Shown here: positions 14,966 through 21,498 of the stretch, one piece after another
Position numbering within the stretch: position 1 is the stretch's first letter
Layout of the letters: every line of letters starts with the position of its first letter
Origin: Actinomycetes bacterium
GTDB lineage: Bacteria > Actinomycetota > Acidimicrobiia > Acidimicrobiales > RAAP-2
Reading direction: 5' to 3'
Length of the DNA stretch: 21,498 bases
Assembly: GCA_021791145.1 (NCBI GenBank)
Contig: JAJYXE010000005.1
Span: 1 to 21,498, forward strand
Made by a program: the position numbers and the translations under genes
The notes under the pieces: model-generated
Seen by the model: only the letters and a program-made list of their open reading frames with translations
Databases searched by the model: none
What the model was told of the DNA's origin: nothing

Positions 14966-16558
14966 CTACTCCTCTGCTCCCCGGTCGCCCCCCGAGCGTG
15001 CGCCGGTCAGCGCGCGCTGCAGGGCGACCTCGTTGACGTCCTCGCCGCCAAGCTCCGCGACCACGGAACCTCCGGACATGACCAGCACCCGGTCACACGT
15101 GGCAGCGAGCTCCTCCATGTCCGACGAGTGCCACAGGACGGCCGCGCCGCCGGCGATGCCCCGCCCGATCAGCTCGTAGAGGGACTCCCGCGCCCCCACG
15201 TCGACGCCCTGGGTCGGCTCGTCGAGCAGGAGCACGGCGGGGTGCTCGGCCATCCACTTGGCGACGAGCACCTTCTGCTGGTTGCCACCGCTGAGCTGAG
15301 ACACGAGCGCGCCCGCGTCCTCGGTCTTCACCTCGAACTCGGTGCACAGGTTCTCGGCCCGACGGGCCAGCTTGCGCAGGCGGAGCCGGAGCTTGTCGAA
15401 GAACGTGGCGAGCACCGGCAACGAGAGGTTCTCAGCCAGGGTGAGCCCTGCGGCCAGCCCCTCCCCGAGCCGGTCGCCGGGCACGAGCGCCACCCCGGCG
15501 TCGATGGCGCGCCGCGGCGTCAGGCTCCGTGCCGGGCACGACTCCCCACCGATCGTCACCGTGCCTCGGAAACCGTCGCACGCGCCGAAGAGCGCGCGCG
15601 GCAGCACGTCGGCGCCACTGCCGACCAGCCCGGCCACGCCGAGCACCTCTCCCGAACGCAGCTCGAGCGAGACGTCGGCGACACCAGGGCCCGTCAGGCG
15701 CGCCGCCTCGAGCACCACCTCGGCCCGAGCCTGCCGGGCGGTCGCCGTGGCGCGCCGGGCGGCGGCCCGGGCCGCCGGCTCGTTGACGCCGCCGACGATG
15801 TGCGACACGACCTCGTCGTCGGAGAGGGAGCCGAGGGGCTCATCGGCGACGACAGCCCCGTCGCGCAGGATCACCACACGGTCGGCGCCCTCGCGGACCT
15901 CGCGGACGTTGTGGGTGACCAGCACCACCGACTTGCCCGAGGCCGCCAGCTGGGCGAGGAGCTCGAACAGGCGCGCCGTCTCGCGCCGTCCGAGGAACGC
16001 TGTGGGCTCGTCGAGGACGAGCACGCCGCCGTACCGGCGGTCGCTGACCGCCTCGGCAGCCCGGACGATGGCGATAAGAGCCCGCTCGCCGGCGGTCAGG
16101 TTCGCCACTTTCGCCTGCGGGTCGATCGTCCCGACGCCATAACGATGGAGCAGGTCGGCGACGAGGGTCGCCTCGGCGCGGCGCTGGACGCGGTACCGAT
16201 CGGATCCGGTCGGGAGGACACGAGACGCGGCCAGCATGTTCTCGGCGACCGACAGGCCGCCGAAGAGAGCGAGATCCTGGTGGACGAACCCGAGGCCGTG
16301 CTCGCGCACCTGCGCGGGCCCGACCGAGCGTCCGAGGTCGACCCCCTCGAGCCACACTTCCCCAGCGTCGGCCTCGTGGTAGCCGGCGAGGATCTTGATC
16401 AGGGTCGACTTCCCCGACCCGTTCTTACCGAGGAGAGCCACGACCTCACCGTGGCCGACCTCGAAGGACACGTCGCGCAAGGCGACGACGGCCCCGAACC
16501 GCTTGGAGAGCCCCGCGACAGCGAGCGGCGGAGCATCCGCCCCACCGCTCGCTGCCAT
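14966..16558 (-). CDS. ABC importer ATPase with two nucleotide-binding domains
   Basis: This 530-residue protein is a tandem ATPase like RbsA/MglA. Domain 1 has a full Walker A (GKNGSGKST, 44-52), an altered signature LTAGE, and Walker B VLVLDEPTAF. Domain 2 has a degenerate Walker A without lysine (GLVGSGADVL), the exact signature LSGGNQQK, and Walker B VLLLDEPTQGVDVG. One weak site of this kind is usual in the family. I chose the ATG at 16558, with AGGA about 8 nt upstream; a TTG at 16585 would add nine residues. It starts 40 bp after the binding-protein stop and its stop is next to the permease start. It powers uptake by the neighbouring permease. Confidence 0.9.
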   Translation of the reverse strand: MAASGGADAPPLAVAGLSKRFGAVVALRDVSFEVGHGEVVALLGKNGSGKSTLIKILAGYHEADAGEVWLEGVDLGRSVGPAQVREHGLGFVHQDLALFGGLSVAENMLAASRVLPTGSDRYRVQRRAEATLVADLLHRYGVGTIDPQAKVANLTAGERALIAIVRAAEAVSDRRYGGVLVLDEPTAFLGRRETARLFELLAQLAASGKSVVLVTHNVREVREGADRVVILRDGAVVADEPLGSLSDDEVVSHIVGGVNEPAARAAARRATATARQARAEVVLEAARLTGPGVADVSLELRSGEVLGVAGLVGSGADVLPRALFGACDGFRGTVTIGGESCPARSLTPRRAIDAGVALVPGDRLGEGLAAGLTLAENLSLPVLATFFDKLRLRLRKLARRAENLCTEFEVKTEDAGALVSQLSGGNQQKVLVAKWMAEHPAVLLLDEPTQGVDVGARESLYELIGRGIAGGAAVLWHSSDMEELAATCDRVLVMSGGSVVAELGGEDVNEVALQRALTGARSGGDRGAEE

Positions 16559-16598
16559 CGCGGGTCCTGTGGACACGTTGGTCAACGACCCAGGACGC

Positions 16599-17783
16599 TC
16601 AGCCGAGTCCCCACAGCGAGCGGAAGCCCGGGATGAAGGCGTTCCCGTAACCGCTCGTGGGGTCGCTGTCGGCGGCGTAGTTGCTCAGGGTGAAGGCACG
16701 GATCGGCACCGTCTCGTTGATGCTCGTCTTGTGCAGGACCAGGGCACGGGCCACCTCGTCGACCACCGTGTAGCCGATCCGGACGGGACCCTCGCCGATG
16801 TCCATCTTGAGTGAGGGGGTCTTCGGCATCGTGTTGACGACCGACGTCCCACCGCCCCAGGCGTACAGGCCGACGCCGGTGGCCGAGCCCACGCCGGGCA
16901 GCACCAGGGGGACCATGCCGTCGAACTCGATGGCGATGGTGTTGATGTCGGGGTGCGACGTCAGGGCGGAGCTCACCGAGCTCTGGACCTGAGTCGCCCA
17001 CTGGGTCAGTGGGATGTCGACGTTGTCGACGGTGCACTGTGAGCCGCACCGCTTGGCGAGCTCGTCCTCGAAGGCCTTGGTCATGCCTGGCGAGGTGAGG
17101 AAGCTACTGCTGCTGAGCAACAGGGCGTGCACCGGCTTGCCGTTCTGGGTGGCGATGGCGTCGAGGGCCTCGAGCTTCATCCCCTGGTAGTAGAGGTCAC
17201 TCGTCACCCCGGTCAGCGACGACGGCACGGGCTCCGAAGGGTCGGTCAGGACCGAGTCGATGACGGGGATCCCCGCGCTCTTGGCCGCCTGCAGCTGCGG
17301 CGTGATGAGAGAGGGGTTGATGGCGCACTCGAGAGCGATGGCGGCAACGTGCTCGGAGATGCCCTGCTCGATGCCCGCCGCCCACTGGCTGGGCTGGCCC
17401 GTCGTCGGGTACACCTGCACGTTCATCCCAATCGCCTTGGCGGCCGTCTCCGTCGAGGCGTCGAGGTCGTTGCAGAACGAAACGGCGGTGGTGAGCGGGA
17501 TGACGAGCAGCGTCTTGCCCTTCAGGCTGCTCGTGTTGACCGACGACCCCGGCGGGGTCCACGACGGAACGGCTTCGGCTGCAGCGACGGTCGACTTCGC
17601 GTACGCGACGTCGGACGCCGTCGGCCCCTGCTGGCTCGTCTTGGACGCGCCGGTCGAGGACGACGCGCCGGACGACGCGCCGGACGACGTCCCGCAGGCC
17701 GCCAAAAGACAGGCGGCAGCGACGCCCAGGGTGCCGACGAGCACCTTGCGGTGTGACCCGGGCTCTCTGGTGAACAGGCTCAT
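16599..17783 (-). CDS. Substrate-binding lipoprotein of ABC importer
   Basis: This 394-residue exported lipoprotein has a basic N-terminus, a hydrophobic stretch and the lipobox LAAC, with the lipidated Cys30. A Ser/Gly/Ala-rich linker follows, and then a Peripla_BP_4-like two-lobe domain. Recognisable parts are KGKTLLVIPLTTAVSFCNDL, QGISEHVAAIALEC, AAKSAGIPVIDS and EFDGMVPLVLPGVG. The family binds sugars, autoinducers and other small polar ligands. The ATG at 17783 has GAGGAG 4 nt upstream. Two Cys near the middle (KRCGSQC) could form a disulfide. Its place between the thiolase-like gene and the ATPase ties the importer to the catabolic enzymes, so the ligand is probably the pathway substrate. 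Confidence 0.88.
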   Translation of the reverse strand: MSLFTREPGSHRKVLVGTLGVAAACLLAACGTSSGASSGASSSTGASKTSQQGPTASDVAYAKSTVAAAEAVPSWTPPGSSVNTSSLKGKTLLVIPLTTAVSFCNDLDASTETAAKAIGMNVQVYPTTGQPSQWAAGIEQGISEHVAAIALECAINPSLITPQLQAAKSAGIPVIDSVLTDPSEPVPSSLTGVTSDLYYQGMKLEALDAIATQNGKPVHALLLSSSSFLTSPGMTKAFEDELAKRCGSQCTVDNVDIPLTQWATQVQSSVSSALTSHPDINTIAIEFDGMVPLVLPGVGSATGVGLYAWGGGTSVVNTMPKTPSLKMDIGEGPVRIGYTVVDEVARALVLHKTSINETVPIRAFTLSNYAADSDPTSGYGNAFIPGFRSLWGLG

Positions 17784-17946
17784 GGTTCTCCTCGTTGGAT
17801 CGAGTACTGCGTCGAGCTGGACTGCCCGGCGACCGGTGTGCGCTCCGTGGGCGCGGCGCCGGTCGTCGGACTTCGGTGCTTTGCTTCTTCCCCCCTCGCT
17901 CTCTCCGATTGCGATCCCTCCCTCGTGCTGCTCGCTCCGACGCCGG

Positions 17947-19080
17947 TCACTCCGACGCCAGGATCAGCGCCGACCCGTCCATGAGCGCACCCGACGTCAC
18001 GGCTGCGGTCGCGTGGGCGGCACACTGGTTGGCCCCGGCTCGACCCTGGAGCTGGAGCACGGCCTCGGTCACGGTGTTCATGCCGTGGAGGTAGCCCTCG
18101 TAGAGGAGGCCTCCGTGCGTGTTGACGGCGAGCGGTCCACCCTCGCGGAGGAAGGCGCCGCTCTCGCCACGGCCGCAGAAGCCGAGGCCTTCGAGCCCGA
18201 TCAGCACGGTGCTCGTGAAGCAGTCGTAGATCTCCGCGACGTCGATGTCCGCCGGGGTGAGGCCAGCCGCCCCGAACAGGCGATCGCGCAGCCACGACGT
18301 GTAGTTGCGTGAGTAGTCGGACCAGGCGAGGTGGTCACCGATGTCGGTCCCCGACTGGCTGTGCGCGCTGTAGGCGGACGCCTTGACGACCACCGGCTGC
18401 CAGCGCAGGTCCCGCGCCCGTTCGAGGGTGGTCAGGACGACGGCGCAGGCGCCGTCCACCTCGGCCGTGCAGTCCCACTTGCGGAAGGGCTCTACCACGA
18501 ACGGGCTGTCGAAGTACCCGTCCCTCGTCACGCCCCCGGGCCGGATCGCCCGGGGGTTGGTCGCTGCGGCAGCGCTCTGACGCTCGACGACGGACCACAG
18601 GTCGTCAGGCCCCTGGCCGGTCTCGTGGAGGAAGCGCGTCGCCCACATGGCGACGTAGGAGGCGTAACCGCCGTAGCCGATCGGGTACCGGTACAGCGCA
18701 CCCTCGCCGGGGAACGCCATACCGCCGACCCGGCTCTCCGAGCGTCCGTTCATCGCCCGGTAGACGACCGCCGTCTCGATCTCCCCGCACTCGATGAGCC
18801 TCGCCACGAGGCCGGTCAGGTAGCAGGGGGCCTGGCCGCCCATCTGGACGTCGAGGAGGACCTTGCTCTCGGTGACGCCCAGCGAGCTTGCGACGGCGAC
18901 GGCCGGCGTCGAGTCCGAGTTGAGCGAGAAGGTTGCCACGCCGTCGACGTCCGCGGGGTCGAGCCCCGCGTCGGCGACGGCGGCGTCGCACGCCTCGACG
19001 GCGAGCCGAAGCACGCTCGCGCCCGAGTCCCTGGTGAAGGGCGTGTACCCGACACCGCAGATGGCGGCGGTGCGTGTCAC
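17947..19080 (-). CDS. Thiolase-fold protein, Ltp2-like putative retro-aldolase
   Basis: This 377-residue thiolase-superfamily protein is of the lipid-transfer/SCP-x type. Aligning by eye with classical thiolases, the nucleophilic Cys position is Gly82 (QMGGQAPCY; the nearest Cys, 86, is four residues off). The Asn of NEAF is Tyr285 (EIYDCF), and the His of GHP is Tyr330 (EGYLHGMN). The same exchange to tyrosines is known for Ltp2, an aldolase that cleaves a steroid side-chain CoA thioester together with the DUF35 domain of ChsH2. The GTG start at 19080 overlaps the DUF35 gene stop by 4 bp, so the two are translated together, as expected of a complex. The inferred role is retro-aldol cleavage of a beta-hydroxyacyl-CoA, not thiolysis. 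The substrate is unknown. Condensation or a non-catalytic scaffold remain alternatives. Confidence 0.75.
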   Translation of the reverse strand: MTRTAAICGVGYTPFTRDSGASVLRLAVEACDAAVADAGLDPADVDGVATFSLNSDSTPAVAVASSLGVTESKVLLDVQMGGQAPCYLTGLVARLIECGEIETAVVYRAMNGRSESRVGGMAFPGEGALYRYPIGYGGYASYVAMWATRFLHETGQGPDDLWSVVERQSAAAATNPRAIRPGGVTRDGYFDSPFVVEPFRKWDCTAEVDGACAVVLTTLERARDLRWQPVVVKASAYSAHSQSGTDIGDHLAWSDYSRNYTSWLRDRLFGAAGLTPADIDVAEIYDCFTSTVLIGLEGLGFCGRGESGAFLREGGPLAVNTHGGLLYEGYLHGMNTVTEAVLQLQGRAGANQCAAHATAAVTSGALMDGSALILASE

Positions 19081-19490
19081 CGAGCCGCCCGCTCGAAGAC
19101 GAGGTCGGTCGCGCCGCGGTGCTCGACGAAGGTGCCGGCGACCCGCTCCCCGATCGCCGGAGTGCCGCCCGGCGCGTACCGTCCGAACAGGCGGACCCCG
19201 TCGTCGAGGTCGACCGTCACCACGACGAGCGGGAGCAGGTCGGCGGCGTCGTCGGTGACGAGCTCCTCCCGGTTGATCCGGATCCACGAGTAGACGTCGC
19301 CGCTCGTACGGATCTCGTCGTCGCGGAGCTCCCACGACCCACAGGCCGGGCACCGGGGCAACGCGGGGAACTGGGCGTGCTCGCACGCCGTGCACCGCTT
19401 GACGACGAGGCGGTGCTGAGCCAGCCCGTCGGCGAAGTAGGCGTTCTCGAACCGCCTCGCGGCGGCGGTGGGCTCGGTCGGCTCTGGCAT
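19077..19490 (-). CDS. DUF35 OB-fold protein with zinc ribbon
   Basis: This 137-residue protein has an N-terminal helix region (FENAYFADGLAQHRLVVKRC), a zinc ribbon with Cys33, Cys36, Cys47 and Cys50 (CTAC...CPAC), and an OB-fold with VYSWIRINRE, LPLVVVTVDLDDGVRLFGR and a final strand. DUF35 proteins bind acyl-CoA and partner thiolase-fold enzymes. Examples are ChsH2 with Ltp2, and archaeal proteins with HMG-CoA synthase and acetoacetyl-CoA thiolase. It overlaps the thiolase-like gene by GTGA, which matches this partnership. Unlike ChsH2 it carries no MaoC domain. The ATG at 19490 has only AAGGA at a long distance upstream, so the start is slightly uncertain. It lies 31 bp after the crotonase stop. 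Confidence 0.88.
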   Translation of the reverse strand: MPEPTEPTAAARRFENAYFADGLAQHRLVVKRCTACEHAQFPALPRCPACGSWELRDDEIRTSGDVYSWIRINREELVTDDAADLLPLVVVTVDLDDGVRLFGRYAPGGTPAIGERVAGTFVEHRGATDLVFERAAR

Positions 19491-19521
19491 CGGTTCGTGT
19501 GCTCGTCCTTCGTGGCTGCGC

Positions 19522-20361
19522 CTACCGGGCCGGGAGGGCCCGCAGGGCGGAGAACTCGGGTTCCTGCTTGTCGCCGAACGCCTGCAGGCCGGCCTGTGCA
19601 TCGGGGTCGTTCAGGCAGTAGAAGGCGTTGGCCTGCTGCTCGAGGGCGAGCGCGCTCTCGAGGGGGAGGCTGTCGCTCCAGGCCTGGCGCAGCACCCGCT
19701 TGGCCGCGGTCAGGGCACCGGGGCTGCGCCGTGCCAACTGCCCGGCGAGCTCGAGCGAGCGGCGCGGCAGATCGCCGTCGTCGACCACCTCGGTGACGAG
19801 GCCCCATTCGAGCGCCGCTTCGGCGGTGAGCATCCGGCCCGACAGGATGAGGTCGGTCGCCCGCCGCACCCCGACGTACCTGGCGAGCAGGCTCAACGTC
19901 CCGCCGCCGCCCATCTGCCCGAAGTTGATGTGACAGTCGCCGATCAGCGCGGAGCGCTCGGCCAGCACGACGTCGACGCCGAGGAGCAGCTCGAGCCCGC
20001 CTGCGGTGGCGTGCCCGTGGACGAGCGCGACGGTCGGGAGCGACGACCTGATCATGCGGAGCAGGAGCGCGTGGAAGTCGTGGACGAACTGTGGGAACGC
20101 GACCGGGTCTTTCTGCAGATCGACGTAGCCGTTCAGGTCCCCACCACTGCAGAACGAACGCCCGTTTCCGCGCAGTGTGACGACGCGCACCTCCGGCATT
20201 GCTTCTGCTTCGTCGACGGCGTCATGGATTGCCTTGACCATCGACCAGTTGAGCGCATTCAACGTCTCCGGTCGATTGAGGCTGATGTCGTACGACAACG
20301 TGCCACGACCCAGCGGCGTCTGCTCGACGGTGATCGGTTCGTCAGTGCTGGCGGTGACCAT
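19522..20361 (-). CDS. Enoyl-CoA hydratase/isomerase family protein, altered active site
   Basis: This 279-residue crotonase-fold protein has oxyanion-hole segments FCSGGDLNGY (70-79) and GHATAGGLELLLG (116-128). The first catalytic glutamate is present (Glu124, as in GGCEL of rat hydratase). The second, normally in PEI twenty residues later, is His144 (DCHINFG). A plain hydratase needs both acids, so the reaction may be isomerisation, hydrolysis, C-C cleavage or hydration with a changed mechanism. The ATG at 20361 has AGGAG about 15 nt upstream; a GTG at 20358 is also possible. It is 69 bp after the TetR gene and first among the enzymes of the operon. It uses CoA esters, as its neighbours do. 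Confidence 0.85.
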   Translation of the reverse strand: MVTASTDEPITVEQTPLGRGTLSYDISLNRPETLNALNWSMVKAIHDAVDEAEAMPEVRVVTLRGNGRSFCSGGDLNGYVDLQKDPVAFPQFVHDFHALLLRMIRSSLPTVALVHGHATAGGLELLLGVDVVLAERSALIGDCHINFGQMGGGGTLSLLARYVGVRRATDLILSGRMLTAEAALEWGLVTEVVDDGDLPRRSLELAGQLARRSPGALTAAKRVLRQAWSDSLPLESALALEQQANAFYCLNDPDAQAGLQAFGDKQEPEFSALRALPAR

Positions 20362-20430
20362 GCGTGGTCCGTGCTCTCCTTCGTCGGCTCGTTCGGGTCG
20401 TCGGGCCGGACCGGCCCGGCGGGCAAGCGG

Positions 20431-21081
20431 TCAGTCCGGCAGCCCGCTCCCCCGGAGCGGCGCCGCCAGCGACTCCGGGGTGAGCTCCCGGAGGTTTACG
20501 CACTGGACGGCGACCGAGGCGTAGATGTGGGCGGTCTGCTCGAGCGAGAATTGTTGGTTCGGGTGCCACCAGTCCCGCGGCGTCGCCGCCATCCCCACGA
20601 TGATGGCGCTCAGCACCGTCACCAGGGCGCGGTCGATCGCCTCGCCTGCCCCCACCGTGTCCACGATGGCCTGCTCGAAGATCCGCCGGATACGGCGGCG
20701 TGCGTTGATCGCGGTGGTGAGCGCCGGCTCGGGGAGCGAGCGGTACTCCTCGTTGGCGATCTTCGACTCACGCGTGTACTCGAGGTTGAAGATGACGAGG
20801 CGACGCGTCAGCCGGTACAGGACATCGTCCTTGCCTTCGTCGAGCTCACCCTGGAGGAGCGGCTCGAGAACGGTCGCCGCTTCGGTCGTGATCTCCTCGA
20901 GCAGGGCTGCTTTCGACGGGTAGTACTTGTAGATCGCCCCGACGGTCAGACCCGCATCTTCGGCGATCTCCCGTGTTGACGTTCCTTCATACCCCTTCGT
21001 GGCGAACAACGACTTTGCGGAATCAAGGATGTTCAAAGACGTGTCGGAGCGAGCGATGACAGGCCCCTCCCTCTCGGCCAT
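20431..21081 (-). CDS. TetR/AcrR-family transcriptional regulator
   Basis: This 216-residue protein has an N-terminal helix-turn-helix, DSAKSLFATKGYEGTSTREI then AEDAGLTVGAIYKYYPSKAALL (about residues 20-60), and a helical ligand-binding domain. It is probably a dimer released from DNA by a CoA ester or the free substrate of the operon. The ATG at 21081 lacks a clear ribosome site. The GAGAGGGAGGGG just inside the gene has no suitable start after it, so I keep this start. Its promoter is overlapped by two palindromes (see separate entries), which points to autoregulation and, by read-through, control of the whole downstream operon. It is the first gene of that operon. Confidence 0.9.
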   Translation of the reverse strand: MAEREGPVIARSDTSLNILDSAKSLFATKGYEGTSTREIAEDAGLTVGAIYKYYPSKAALLEEITTEAATVLEPLLQGELDEGKDDVLYRLTRRLVIFNLEYTRESKIANEEYRSLPEPALTTAINARRRIRRIFEQAIVDTVGAGEAIDRALVTVLSAIIVGMAATPRDWWHPNQQFSLEQTAHIYASVAVQCVNLRELTPESLAAPLRGSGLPD

Positions 21082-21120
21082 ATTGCAGCGGTAGTGCGTC
21101 GGCTACCGGTCAATGCGCTT

Positions 21121-21138
21121 GGTAAGCGATCGTTTACC
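21121..21138. promoter_or_regulatory. Operator palindrome A of TetR gene
   Basis: GGTAAGCGATCGTTTACC is an 18-bp palindrome with a single mismatched pair. It sits just downstream of the proposed -10 box, over the expected transcription start. The nearest TetR gene starts 40 bp away. Confidence 0.7.
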
Positions 21139-21140
21139 GT

Positions 21141-21170
21141 ACTGTAAACAGTCGTTCACCCGACTGTCAA
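21141..21170 (-). promoter_or_regulatory. Sigma-70-type promoter for TetR gene and operon
   Basis: On the minus strand TTGACA (21170-21165, perfect -35) is followed by an 18-bp spacer and TACAGT (21146-21141, 4 of 6 matches to TATAAT). Transcription would start near 21134, giving a leader of about 50 nt. Palindrome B covers the spacer and palindrome A the start point, a repressor layout. This region is visibly richer in A/T than its surroundings. Confidence 0.6.
21144..21159. promoter_or_regulatory. Operator palindrome B of TetR gene
   Basis: GTAAACAGTCGTTCAC shares the GTAAAC/GTTYAC arms with palindrome A, whose arm appears as GTAAGC/GTTTAC. Its centre lies 22 bp from that of A, about two helical turns, so two dimers could sit on the same DNA face. 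It overlaps the -10 box and the spacer of the promoter. Confidence 0.6.
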
Positions 21171-21189
21171 GAGCCCTGACCTGGCTCTT
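21169..21189. terminator. Small hairpin between ThDP remnant and TetR promoter
   Basis: AAGAGCC at 21169-21175 pairs with GGCTCTT at 21183-21189 around a 7-nt loop. It lies 30 bp past the stop of the ThDP-enzyme remnant and touches the -35 box of the TetR promoter. It may end transcription coming from upstream. No T-run follows. Confidence 0.35.
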
Positions 21190-21218
21190 CTCGTCGGCGC
21201 GTGTGCGGCCGGGCCGGG

Positions 21219-21497
21219 TCATGCGGCGCGCAGTGCCTTGCGGAACAGCTCGGCGACGCGCTCCATGGTGGCGGCGTGCCCGCTCCACTTGCTCATCGGC
21301 CGCACCACGGTGCCCTGGTCGCAGTACGGGTAGGTGCCGCCCCGGTCCGGCTCGGCGATCGTCTCGTGGCGCGGCGCGGCGCGGAGTGATGCCGCACTTC
21401 CCGACGCTCGCTTCTCGCCGCTCGAGAAGTGACCCAGGTAGGTGCCGTCGACGATGCCGAGCACGGCCTCGACGCCCTCGTCGGCCAGCATGGCCAC
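21219..21497 (-). pseudogene. Remnant of a second ThDP-dependent enzyme (5' end outside window)
   Basis: The frame runs off the window edge and ends at 21219, giving 92 visible residues. It begins LADEGVEAVLGIVDGTYLGHF, the N-terminal pattern of acetolactate synthase-like ThDP enzymes. It later has PRHET, where the cofactor-activating Glu normally lies (RHE), and then GGTYPYCDQGTVVRPMSKWS and a final VAELFRKALRAA, which matches the end of the first domain's P-K-W region. About 70 residues expected between RHE and the GGTY segment are missing, and the protein stops where domain 1 continues in relatives (GRPGPV). It therefore seems internally deleted and truncated, with no binding site for the cofactor diphosphate. 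It is not a frame of the intact ThDP gene at 3059-4777; the residues differ. Confidence 0.6.
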
Positions 21498-21498
21498 A

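Noticed and set aside
16559..16585. TTG start of the importer ATPase at 16585
   Set aside because: The ATG at 16558 has AGGA at good spacing, and the added nine residues are not part of the conserved ATPase domain.
17947..19080. Ordinary acetyl-CoA acetyltransferase assignment for the thiolase-fold gene
   Set aside because: The nucleophilic Cys and the GHP His are both missing by eye alignment, so a classical thiolase reaction is unlikely.

Overview
The window is very GC-rich, with dense coding, GTG starts at several genes, 4-bp stop/start overlaps, and a luciferase-like oxidoreductase of the kind that often uses F420. This fits a high-GC Actinomycetota chromosome. An Acidimicrobiia-like lineage is a guess rather than a demonstration. 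I see no rRNA, tRNA, CRISPR array, transposase or phage gene.

Left part (about 177-2949): a small cell-surface sugar locus. A PIG-V-type mannosyltransferase on the minus strand is divergent from a plus-strand pair. The pair is a broken UDP-sulfoquinovose synthase (sqdB-like, catalytic Tyr lost, second half mostly missing) and a GtrA-family membrane protein. The GtrA gene overlaps the sqdB remnant by GTGA and carries eight 12-bp repeats (SAPQ) near its start. The divergent spacer has a DosR/DevR-like palindrome and a 13-bp inverted repeat.

Middle part (3059-7788): a thiamine-diphosphate (ThDP) enzyme and an MDR oxidoreductase form a minus-strand pair. They diverge from a plus-strand acyl-CoA synthetase across a spacer with 19-bp tandem repeats. 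The 395 bp at 7789-8183 have no convincing gene but contain strong hairpins where the synthetase converges with the next operon.

Right part (8184-21081): twelve consecutive minus-strand genes with gaps of 168 bp or less form an apparent catabolic operon. In transcription order they are: TetR regulator, crotonase-fold protein, DUF35 OB-fold protein, Ltp2-like thiolase-fold protein, ABC importer (binding lipoprotein, double ATPase, permease), SDR dehydrogenase, MaoC-like hydratase, acyl-CoA ligase, LLM-class oxidoreductase and class A FAD monooxygenase. The TetR gene has a readable TTGACA-N18-TACAGT promoter overlapped by two palindromes 22 bp apart.

The most interesting inference concerns the thiolase-like protein. 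It has lost the thiolase Cys and His and carries Tyr at the NEAF and GHP positions, and it sits next to a DUF35 protein. This resembles Ltp2-ChsH2(DUF35), which cleaves steroid side chains by retro-aldol chemistry. With a CoA ligase, a stand-alone MaoC hydratase, a dehydrogenase, oxygenases and an importer, the operon looks like a self-contained import-activate-hydrate-aldol-cleave pathway for an unknown carboxylic acid. No acyl-CoA dehydrogenase is present in the window.

At the right edge (21219-21498) there is a shrunken piece of a second ThDP-dependent enzyme, probably a pseudogene.
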